From: Saccharopolyspora erythraea
Lineage (GTDB): Bacteria; Actinomycetota; Actinomycetes; Mycobacteriales; Pseudonocardiaceae
Length of the DNA stretch: 64,000 nucleotides
Assembly (NCBI RefSeq): GCF_018141105.1
Contig: NZ_CP054839.1
Location: forward strand, 1,984,001 to 2,048,000
Direction of reading: 5' to 3'
In this document: positions 19,228-26,116 of the stretch, in pieces
Layout of the letters: each line of letters begins with the position of its first letter
Position numbering within the stretch: position 1 is the first letter of the stretch
Notes under the pieces: generated by a model
What the model saw: the letters and a program-made list of their open reading frames with translations, nothing else
Database searches by the model: none
What the model was told of the DNA's origin: nothing
Made by a program: the position numbers and the translations under genes

Positions 19228-19310
19228 GTCCGGACCTCCTCAGGTGCTTTCGCTCATGGACCACTTCAGGTCCCTTGCGAAAAGGCTGGCACCGAGAGGA
19301 GGCGCGAAGA

Positions 19311-19370
19311 ATGGTGCGGACCCTCCAATCGACCGCGTCCACCCTCCGTCCGCACTGGGGCGTTCCCCAG
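19311..19370 (-). promoter_or_regulatory. conserved upstream element of DUF6777 copy 1
   Basis: On the minus strand a palindrome CTGGGG-AACG-CCCCAG (19355-19370, with further CCGTCCG/CGGACGG pairing outside) lies 44 nt upstream of GGGTCCGCACCAT (19311-19323), itself 84 nt before the gene start. The same two blocks at almost the same spacing occur before the second DUF6777 gene. Likely an operator plus core promoter or 5'-UTR start. Confidence 0.65.
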
Positions 19371-19886
19371 CACGGACGGTGGGGCCGACGGTGTGCGGGC
19401 GTCGGGCCGGGCGCGTCCGGGGGCTCCATCGCGCCCGGCCCGACCGGGCGGACCGACGTGCGGGGGAGGGCGGTACCACGTCGGTCCGGGCTCGGATCGA
19501 AGTCCTATGTGGACTCCTTTTCGTCTCCTGGTTTGGAATGCCCGGTCACCGCGCGGGAGTTCGCGACGCATCCCGCGTTGCCGATGCGGTGACCGGGCGC
19601 GGGCGCGCGCCGGTCCGGTGCGCGGCGCGAGCCCGGGTATCGGTGGATCACCTGGCGTGCAAACGATTTGACGATGCGGGTACATTCGACGCAACGAGGA
19701 CGCTCAGTCGTCGGATGGCCGGGCTCGGCCCACATCACTTCCGCACCGCACTCGGCAGGCAGGCCGGGCCCGGGTGCGGAATGTGTTTCGAGAACGCCCG
19801 ACAAACCCGGCGATGGCAACCAGCGGGGCCACGCTTCCGAGCTGTGCATGGGCCTCTGCCTCCAAGTAGCAGTCGATTGATCGCTG
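19371..19886. other. intergenic region between divergent genes, no gene seen
   Basis: About 500 bp between the DUF6777 upstream element and the XRE promoter. No open frame resembles a protein. Composition becomes less GC-rich towards the right, consistent with promoter DNA or the edge of an inserted block. Confidence 0.45.
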
Positions 19887-19914
19887 TTGTTGAAGCCACC
19901 GTCGCTGGTAGCGT
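19887..19914 (+). promoter_or_regulatory. candidate promoter of the XRE regulator
   Basis: TTGTTG (19887-19892), 16-bp spacer, TAGCGT (19909-19914). It would give a leader of about 58 nt before the ATG at 19979. Judged by eye only. Confidence 0.4.
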
Positions 19915-19978
19915 CACCGTGCCACTAGGGCCCTGTTCAGGTGATCTTGCTAGCGCGATCATCGATGGGACGTGTCAC

Positions 19979-20824
19979 ATGGCCGCTACCGCGGGTACGC
20001 CACGCGCCAGGGCTCTTTCCGCGGCACTGCGAGAAGCCCGGATCTCGAGCGGTATCGGGGTCCGCGCGCTGGCCCGCCGGCTCGAACTCTCACACGTGCA
20101 GATCTCCAACTGGGAAACCGGATCGCGGGTACCCAACATCGAGACGGTGGCGATGATCCTCGCCGCCATCCGGGTCAGCCCGGCGGAGCGGGAGCGGATA
20201 CTCGACCTCGCCCGCAACGTCCGGGAGCCGAACTGGCTCACGGTCGGCATGAACGGCATCCCGCAACAGCTGGCGGGTGTGGTGGAGTGCGAACGCGCCG
20301 CGAAGTCGATCGTGGAGTGGGCTCCCATGCTGGTCCCAGGGCTTCTTCAGACGTTGGAGTACACCCGCGAGATCAAGCGGGCGAGCGGGCTTTCGCAGGC
20401 CGACACCGAACTGCGCGTGATGCTGAGCGCGAGTCGTTCGGAAGTCATCACCCGCCGGGATCCGATCGGGTTCCATGCCCTGATCGGAGAGGCCGCACTG
20501 CACGACGAGATCGGGTCCTGCGCGGTGATGAGAGAACAACTGGAACGACTGGTGGAGAGGGCGGCCCGCCCCAACATCACGATCCAGATCGTTCCGCAGC
20601 GCCTGGGGTGGCATCCCGGCCTTGCCGGGCCGTTCGTGCTGTACGAATTCCCGGATACTTCGCCCGTAGTACATTTCGAGCATCACAGTTCCGGTGCTTT
20701 CATTCCTTCTGAGCACGATGTCCTCGAGTATCAGAAGGCAGTGGACTGGCTCGGTGGAATCGCGTTGACTCCTGCCGAGTCGGTGTCCCTCGTCGCCGCG
20801 CTCGCCGATGGAAGGAAGGTGTGA
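19979..20824 (+). CDS. XRE-family regulator with DUF5753 domain
   Basis: 281 residues. A Cro/C1-type helix-turn-helix (ALARRLELSHVQISNWETG, ~residues 29-47) is followed by a DUF5753 sensor-like domain (~85-270) with PGLLQTLEYTREI and IQIVPQRLGWHPGL. Such proteins are paired with DUF397 proteins throughout actinomycetes and often control development or antibiotic genes. GGGA lies 8 nt before the ATG. The DUF397 gene starts 2 nt after the stop, so the pair is one operon; the NLR-like gene follows a hairpin. Confidence 0.93.
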   Translation: MAATAGTPRARALSAALREARISSGIGVRALARRLELSHVQISNWETGSRVPNIETVAMILAAIRVSPAERERILDLARNVREPNWLTVGMNGIPQQLAGVVECERAAKSIVEWAPMLVPGLLQTLEYTREIKRASGLSQADTELRVMLSASRSEVITRRDPIGFHALIGEAALHDEIGSCAVMREQLERLVERAARPNITIQIVPQRLGWHPGLAGPFVLYEFPDTSPVVHFEHHSSGAFIPSEHDVLEYQKAVDWLGGIALTPAESVSLVAALADGRKV

Positions 20825-20826
20825 GA

Positions 20827-21000
20827 ATGGTGGTGCACCGCTGGCAGAAGTCCAGCTACACGAGTGCCAACGGCAACTGCGTCGAGCTGTCGGTGCCACG
20901 GGGGCTCATCCGTGATTCGAAGGATCCGGATGGCCCGAGGCTGTCGGCCGACATCGCTGCACTCATCCGAGCCGTCAAGAAAGGCCGGTTCGAGAGGTAG
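20827..21000 (+). CDS. DUF397 protein
   Basis: 57 residues, beginning MVVHRWQKSSYTSANGNCVE, with the family pattern W.KSSY...NG.CVE...(I)RDSKDP.GP.L. It starts 2 nt after the XRE stop codon. DUF397 proteins work with their cognate XRE/DUF5753 partner, in known pairs antagonising or modifying its DNA binding (BldB/AbaA-type systems are the studied relatives). Confidence 0.92.
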   Translation: MVVHRWQKSSYTSANGNCVELSVPRGLIRDSKDPDGPRLSADIAALIRAVKKGRFER

Positions 21001-21008
21001 GCGGCCTC

Positions 21009-21043
21009 TGGGGTCTCCGGGCGCGTGTCGCTCAGAGACCCCA
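21009..21043 (+). terminator. hairpin after DUF397 gene
   Basis: TGGGGTCTC (21009-21017) pairs with GAGACCCCA (21035-21043), beginning 9 nt after the stop codon. No T-run. It probably ends the XRE-DUF397 message before the NLR-like gene. Confidence 0.65.
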
Positions 21044-21144
21044 CGTGTCTGCAGCTCGGCTCGCGCAGATGGCGGTGGAGGTTCGGCGGTACTCGTGTCA
21101 GCCTCACACTGATCATTTGCGACAGGATGTAAGAGAGGGTCGGT

Positions 21145-23283
21145 TTGGGGTCTCAGCCTGGGGGGACGCACAACAGTGCGTCGGCTGCCGAGAACGTGGT
21201 CCAAGCGCAGCACGTACACGGGGGCGTGCACGTTCACCCCGCAAGTTCGACAAGTCCGCTTGTCGTACCGCGCCAGCTGCCCGCCACGGTGCGGCACTTC
21301 ATCAACCGCACCGTCGAACAGGACGCGTTGACCACACTGCTCAAAGGCGCCGGCAGTGACCAAACGGTCCTGGTGTCGACCATCGACGGGCTCGCCGGGG
21401 TGGGCAAGTCGACGCTGGTCGTCCAGTGGGCCCACCAGGTCCGCGAGCGGTTCGCCGACGGCGAGCTCTACGTCAATCTACGGGGTTTCGACCCAGCCGC
21501 CGAACCGATGACCTCGACCGAGGCCCTGGGTGGCTTCCTCACCGCGCTGGGAGCGGCGCCGGAGGCGCTACCGGCTGCGGAAGAAGCCAGGGCCGCGCAC
21601 TTCCGCACACTGCTGCACGGGCGCCGGGTCCTGCTCGTGCTGGACAATGCCCGCGACACCGAGCAAGTGCTGCCGCTACTGCCAGGATCGCCGGGATGCC
21701 TGGTCGTCGTCACCAGCCGCCAGCGACTGGACGGGCTCGTTGCCCACCACGGCGCGCAGCGACTTGCGCTGGCAACGCTCACGCGCGACGAAGGTCGTCA
21801 GCTGCTGGTGCGGTACGTCGGCGCGGAGCGCATGGCCGACGAGCCGGAGGCGGTCGCGGCACTGCTCGACCACTGCGCCGGACTGCCGCTGGCGCTGACT
21901 CTGGTCGCCGTCCAGGCCGCCGCCGAACCGGACCTCGCGCTGGCAGACCTCGCGGCCGACCTCCGCGACGAACGCGATCGACTCGATGCCCTCGATGTGG
22001 GCGGACGGACCGGCATACGCGGGGTGTTCTCCTGGTCGTATCGCACGCTGACCCCGGAAGCAGCTCGGCTGTTCCGCCTGCTCGGTATGCCCAACTCGCC
22101 GGATATCAGTGTCGGCGCGGCCGCAGCACTGGCCGGCACCGACCCGCGTCGCGTCCGGCGGACGCTCGGCGAACTCTGCCGGGCCCACGTACTCACCCGC
22201 CGAACGGGAGATCGCTACGCCTTCCACGACTTGCTCCGTGCCTATGCCCGCGAGCGCGCGTACGCCGACGACGCAGAACAGGAACGCACCGCAGCACTAC
22301 AACGCCTGCTGGACCACTACCTCTACACCACCTACGCCGCCAGTCAACGACTGGCACCGGACCGAACGCTGTTCCAGCTGGACCACACCGACAAGCGGTT
22401 GTCGCGGAACTTCGACACCTATGAAGAAGCCTTGACGTGGTGGGATGCCGAGCACGCCAGCGTGTTGGCCTGCATTCCGCAGGCAGTAGCGCTCGGCATG
22501 CCCCGCGCCCCCTGGTTGGCACACGTGGCCACATATCCGTTGAAGCTGCGCGGTCTGATCGACGAGTTGAAAGCCAGTAGTACCGCTGGACTCAAAGGTG
22601 CACAAGACACCGGAGACCGCGCCGCCCAGGCTCGCCTTCTTACCGACCTCTCGACGGCACACTACTTTCACCAAGACCTCAACGCAGCTATCCGCTATCA
22701 GCAATCTGCCGCCGAACTGTTCGCCGATACAGGCGAAAACCAGTGGGCAGCCAGTGCCTACACCGCGATTGGTTCGCTCTTCCTCGATCTGAAGCGCTAC
22801 GCGGACGCAGCGGCCTCAGCGCGACGCGCCCTGTACATACAGGGCAATACCAGGGACTCAGCGGTAGACGAGGGAGTAGCCGACGGAGTTCTAGGGCTCG
22901 CATTGGTCCACATTGGCGACTTGCCCGAGGCATTCGCCCACCTCCGTCACGCCGTCGACGTAACTGATCGATTCGCACGAGGCTACGCATTGAGCAACCT
23001 CGGAGCTGCTTACCTCTGTGTGGAAGACATCGACAGCGCGGTGCGCACCTATCGCCAAGCCGTGGAGCATCGCCGGGCCATCGGCCACCAGCTGGGCGAG
23101 GCGACCAGCCTCAACAAGCTCGGCGAAGTACTGCACGCAAGCGGTGATGCCGAAGGTGCTCGGGAAGCCTGGCAGGCCGCCCTCTCAATTCTCGACAGCT
23201 TCGGGCATCCCGACGCCGAAACCACCCGAACCCATCTCAACACGCTGGATGCCGCCACATCGGGACCAGGCTCGACCGGCTAG
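21145..23283 (+). CDS. NLR-like NB-ARC/TPR STAND ATPase with amyloid-like N-terminal motif
   Basis: 712 residues from a TTG at 21145 preceded by GAGAGGG. Order: a short disordered start with NVVQAQHVHGGVHVH (residues 17-31), which resembles RHIM-like/bacterial amyloid signalling motifs; an NB-ARC ATPase with Walker A GLAGVGKS (82-89), Walker B VLLVLDNARD (Asp167), TSRQR sensor (190-194), CAGLPLAL and an MHD-like FHD; a winged-helix region; then TPR-like repeats (~480-700). It resembles AfsR-type regulators without the SARP DNA-binding domain. Prediction: a ligand-triggered switch that oligomerises and seeds a partner. Third codon positions are less GC-biased than in neighbours, suggesting transfer. 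Confidence 0.9.
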   Translation: MGSQPGGTHNSASAAENVVQAQHVHGGVHVHPASSTSPLVVPRQLPATVRHFINRTVEQDALTTLLKGAGSDQTVLVSTIDGLAGVGKSTLVVQWAHQVRERFADGELYVNLRGFDPAAEPMTSTEALGGFLTALGAAPEALPAAEEARAAHFRTLLHGRRVLLVLDNARDTEQVLPLLPGSPGCLVVVTSRQRLDGLVAHHGAQRLALATLTRDEGRQLLVRYVGAERMADEPEAVAALLDHCAGLPLALTLVAVQAAAEPDLALADLAADLRDERDRLDALDVGGRTGIRGVFSWSYRTLTPEAARLFRLLGMPNSPDISVGAAAALAGTDPRRVRRTLGELCRAHVLTRRTGDRYAFHDLLRAYARERAYADDAEQERTAALQRLLDHYLYTTYAASQRLAPDRTLFQLDHTDKRLSRNFDTYEEALTWWDAEHASVLACIPQAVALGMPRAPWLAHVATYPLKLRGLIDELKASSTAGLKGAQDTGDRAAQARLLTDLSTAHYFHQDLNAAIRYQQSAAELFADTGENQWAASAYTAIGSLFLDLKRYADAAASARRALYIQGNTRDSAVDEGVADGVLGLALVHIGDLPEAFAHLRHAVDVTDRFARGYALSNLGAAYLCVEDIDSAVRTYRQAVEHRRAIGHQLGEATSLNKLGEVLHASGDAEGAREAWQAALSILDSFGHPDAETTRTHLNTLDAATSGPGSTG

Positions 23284-23292
23284 CGTCTGGTC

Positions 23293-23646
23293 CTAACCCG
23301 CCGCCTCGTGCTTGTACGAGTCGTCGAGGACGTTCGCCCGTCCCCACTGCCCGAGGGGCTCCAGCGCGGTGTTGAGCGAGGCGCCGCGAGGCGTGAGCGA
23401 GTACTCCACGCGCGGCGGCACCTCGTCGTAGGTCTCGCGGTGCACGATGCCGTCCGCCTCCAGCTCCCGCAGGTGCGAGGCGAGCACCTTCTCGGTCACG
23501 CCCGGCAGGCCCCTGCGCAGCTCTCCGAAGCGGCACGGCTTCACGCTGAGCTCCCAGAGGATGAGGACCTTCCACTTGCCGCCGATCACGTCCATCGCCG
23601 CGTCGATGCCGCACACGTACGCGCCCGGCCGCCTGGTGGTCGCCAT
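23293..23646 (-). CDS. HxlR-family winged-helix regulator
   Basis: 117 residues from ATG 23646, with GGGAGGGG upstream. It has the HxlR pattern C..DAAMDVIGGKWKVLILWEL, RFGELRRGLPGVTEKVLASHLRELEADGIV (recognition region, quoted in pieces: RFGELRRGLPGV / TEKVLASHLREL) and the wing PPRVEYSLTPRG. A single cysteine at ~12 (YVCGIDAAMD) sits where redox- or electrophile-sensing members have theirs. It diverges from an imine-reductase-type oxidoreductase, its likely target. Its 3' end converges on the NLR gene, 9 bp apart. Confidence 0.92.
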   Translation of the reverse strand: MATTRRPGAYVCGIDAAMDVIGGKWKVLILWELSVKPCRFGELRRGLPGVTEKVLASHLRELEADGIVHRETYDEVPPRVEYSLTPRGASLNTALEPLGQWGRANVLDDSYKHEAAG

Positions 23647-23688
23647 GCCCGCCCCTCCCACCTGCTCGCTATCCCCGGGGTAAGCCCC

Positions 23689-23707
23689 CACTTCGAAGTG
23701 CGTACTT
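23689..23707. promoter_or_regulatory. candidate HxlR operator
   Basis: The 95-bp divergent spacer holds a perfect palindrome CACTTCGAAGTG (23689-23700) overlapping AAGTGCGTACTT (23696-23707), giving three alternating ACTT/AAGT half-sites. This position suits control of both the HxlR gene and the oxidoreductase. Confidence 0.5.
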
Positions 23708-23741
23708 GCCGCCCCCTGGACCTGCGAGAAGCCTAATCGGC

Positions 23742-24623
23742 ATGCACGACAACGCTTCCGCGAACAAGTCGCTCACCCTTCTCGGCCTCGGCGCCATGGG
23801 CGCCGCCCTGGCCCGCACTTGGCTCGCCGCCGGGTACTCCCTGACCGTCTGGAACCGCACCCCGGCCCGTGCGGAGGCGCTGGCCGCCGACGGCGCGACG
23901 GTGGCGGCGACTGCCGCCGAGGCGGTGGCGGCGAACCGCCTGGTCGTGGCCTGCCTGCTCGACGACGCCTCCGTCGGCGACACGCTCGCCGGTGCCGACC
24001 TGACCGGCAAGGACCTGGTCAACCTCACCACCGGCACTCCCGACCAGGCGCGGGAGCGCGCCGCGTGGGCGCGGGAGCGAGGTGCGCGGTTCCTCGACGG
24101 CGGGATCATGGCGGTCCCACCCATGATCGGGGTGCCGGAGTCCGGTGGATACGTCTTCTACAGCGGTTCCCGCGCCCTGTTCGACGAGCATCGGGAGGCC
24201 CTGGCGGTGCCGACGGGCACCAACTACGTCGGCGAGGACGCCGGGTTCGCCGCGCTGCACGACGTCGCGCTGCTGAGCGCCATGAACGGCATGTTCGCCG
24301 GTATGTTGCAGGCCTTCGCCCTGGTGAAGCGGGAGGACATCGACCTGGCGAACTTCGCGTCGCTGCTCGTCTCCTGGCTGACCGCGATGGCGACCGCCGC
24401 CCACCAGACCGCGGCGCAGCTGGCCAGCGGCGACTACACGCAGGGTGTGGTGTCGAACCTCGCCATGCAGGTCGCGGGCAACTCCACGCTGCTGCGCACG
24501 GCAGAGGAGCAGCGGGTCAGCCCGGAACTGCTGACACCGTTCATGGCGTTGATGGAGCGCCGCGTCGCAGACGGGCACGGCGACGAGGACGGCACCGGAG
24601 TCGTCGACCTGCTGCTGAAGTGA
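23742..24623 (+). CDS. imine-reductase-like NAD(P)-dependent oxidoreductase
   Basis: 293 residues. The N-terminal Rossmann motif LLGLGAMGAALARTWLAAG (residues 13-31) and NADPH-type WNRTPARAEAL are followed by VNLTTGTPDQARE, DGGIMAVPPMIGVPES, and a helical C-terminal domain containing DVALLSAMNGMFAG. This is the signature of the imine reductase / 6PGDH-related group reducing C=N or C=C bonds with NADPH. The physiological substrate is unknown. Divergent HxlR control suggests induction by a small toxic molecule. Start ATG 23742; a longer frame to 23706 lacks support. Confidence 0.88.
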   Translation: MHDNASANKSLTLLGLGAMGAALARTWLAAGYSLTVWNRTPARAEALAADGATVAATAAEAVAANRLVVACLLDDASVGDTLAGADLTGKDLVNLTTGTPDQARERAAWARERGARFLDGGIMAVPPMIGVPESGGYVFYSGSRALFDEHREALAVPTGTNYVGEDAGFAALHDVALLSAMNGMFAGMLQAFALVKREDIDLANFASLLVSWLTAMATAAHQTAAQLASGDYTQGVVSNLAMQVAGNSTLLRTAEEQRVSPELLTPFMALMERRVADGHGDEDGTGVVDLLLK

Positions 24624-24626
24624 CGC

Positions 24627-24670
24627 ACGTGAGCGGTGCTGCCGGTGGGTACCGGCAACACCGCTCACGT
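24627..24670. terminator. bidirectional terminator
   Basis: ACGTGAGCGGTG (24627-24638) pairs with CACCGCTCACGT (24659-24670), enclosing GCCGGT/ACCGGC. It lies between two converging genes (stops at 24623 and 24684) and is followed on the plus strand by a T-rich stretch (CGCTCTTCTTCG). Confidence 0.88.
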
Positions 24671-24683
24671 CGCTCTTCTTCGA

Positions 24684-25931
24684 TCACTGGGTGGACTCGG
24701 CCTCAGCGCCCGTGGTCACCCCCTGCGGGGGAGAGTTCTCCTCCTGCGGCTTCTGCTCGGACTCCTGGGTGTCGGTGCCCTCGTCGACCGGCTTCTCCTC
24801 GGTCGTCTCCTCGGTCACCTCGGTCTCGGGCTCGACCTGGACGTCCGCCTCTGGCTTGTCGTTGGTCTTGTCCTCCTGAGGCTCGACGTCCTTCGGGGCC
24901 TTCGGGTGCTTCGGAGTGACCGGCGGCTCGTACGGCTTACCGGTGTGCTCCTCGTACGCCTCCTGAGTCCTCTGCTGCTCCTTCTCGGCCCTCTGCCGTT
25001 CCTTCTCGGCCTTGAGAACGTCCTCGTCGGCCTTCTTGGCCTCCTTCAGCGCGGCGTCGTAGCGGTCCTTCGCCTTCTGGATCTCCTGCGGCGTCGCGCC
25101 CGCCTTGATGAGCTCATCGAGTTCGCGCTTGGCGGCATCGGCCGCGGACCAGGCCTTATCCCTGACATCCATCGCCTTGTGCAGGTTCTCCTTGGCCTTC
25201 TCGTGGGCGATGTAGGCCTTGTCCGCCGCGTCCTTCAGCTCCTTCTCGGTCGGCGTCTTGGTGCCACCACCACCGCCGGAGCCGTTGTCGCCACTGCCGC
25301 CTGAGCCCCCGCCGGGGACCTGGCCGCCGGTGGCGGAACCGGACTGGCCGTAGGTCCCGCCCTGGTCACCGGAGCCGGAGCCGGCGACCTTCTCGGACTC
25401 GTCCTTGGTCAGTGGGTTGCCGTTGAGGCACTTGACCGTCGGCTCGCCCTTGTCGTCGACGAACACGGCCGTGCCCGTCTGCAACACGGTCGGGCGGGCG
25501 TCGAACCGGCCGTCCTTGTAGCCGTGGCTGGTCACCGGGGTGTCGGAGGTGAGCTGCTCCGGGGTCAGCTTGCTGACGAACCCGGGGATCTCCTCGGCGC
25601 TCATGCGGAAGACCTCGGCCCAAGCCCGTGCCTTGTCGGGGTCGGCCTCCAGGTCGCTGATCAGGTAGTTCGCGTCGCAGGAGGAAGTGTCGGCGCCGTT
25701 GTCGCTGATGGGGGCGACGAACGGGGTGTCCCCGGGGGAGGAGCTGGACTCCATGCTGACCTGCCGGACCGGGGTCCGGCCGGGCATGAGCGCCCACGCC
25801 GCGCCGCCGGCGAGTCCGAGGGCGAGCACCGCCGCGACGGTGATCGTGAACTTGGGTCGCGGGGTGCGGGCCGTGTTGTGGCCGGTCGGCCCCTCGCCTG
25901 GAGCGGCGGTCGATCGTCCGTGGTCGTGCAT
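24684..25931 (-). CDS. membrane-anchored DUF6777 coiled-coil protein (copy 2)
   Basis: 415 residues from ATG 25931 with AAGGAGAG 6 nt upstream. Same architecture as copy 1: cytoplasmic start, membrane segment (FTITVAAVLALGLAGGAAWA), DUF6777 domain with SSCDANYLISDLEADPDKAR, EIPGFVSKLTP, SDTPVTSHGYKDG and VLQTGTAVFVDD, a Gly/Ser linker, a long charged coiled coil (~residues 225-335) and a Thr/Glu acidic tail. Function unknown; the coil and acidic tail suggest a surface scaffold or tether. The FDH-type gene ends 186 bp upstream on the same strand. Confidence 0.85.
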   Translation of the reverse strand: MHDHGRSTAAPGEGPTGHNTARTPRPKFTITVAAVLALGLAGGAAWALMPGRTPVRQVSMESSSSPGDTPFVAPISDNGADTSSCDANYLISDLEADPDKARAWAEVFRMSAEEIPGFVSKLTPEQLTSDTPVTSHGYKDGRFDARPTVLQTGTAVFVDDKGEPTVKCLNGNPLTKDESEKVAGSGSGDQGGTYGQSGSATGGQVPGGGSGGSGDNGSGGGGGTKTPTEKELKDAADKAYIAHEKAKENLHKAMDVRDKAWSAADAAKRELDELIKAGATPQEIQKAKDRYDAALKEAKKADEDVLKAEKERQRAEKEQQRTQEAYEEHTGKPYEPPVTPKHPKAPKDVEPQEDKTNDKPEADVQVEPETEVTEETTEEKPVDEGTDTQESEQKPQEENSPPQGVTTGAEAESTQ

Positions 25932-26009
25932 CGAGTCTCTCCTTCTCGCTGTCCGATACGCCCGGTTTGGGCTGCACGAGAAGGTTGCCAGCGGCGCCGG
26001 CCCGAAACG

Positions 26010-26070
26010 ATGGTGCAGACCCGCCATCCGAGTGCGCCGAGCCCCCGGATCGCGCTGGGGCGTTCCCCAG
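26010..26070 (-). promoter_or_regulatory. conserved upstream element of DUF6777 copy 2
   Basis: Minus strand: palindrome CGCGCTGGGG-AACG-CCCCAGCGCG (26051-26074; core 26055-26070) 45 nt upstream of GGGTCTGCACCAT (26010-26022), which lies 79 nt before the start codon. Both blocks and spacings match copy 1. It could also act as the terminator of the oxidoreductase gene ending at 26117, but copy 1 has no such neighbour. Confidence 0.65.
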
Positions 26071-26116
26071 CGCGGCGTGGCGGGTGGCCCCGTTTTCTCA
26101 GGTCAGGACACTGGGA

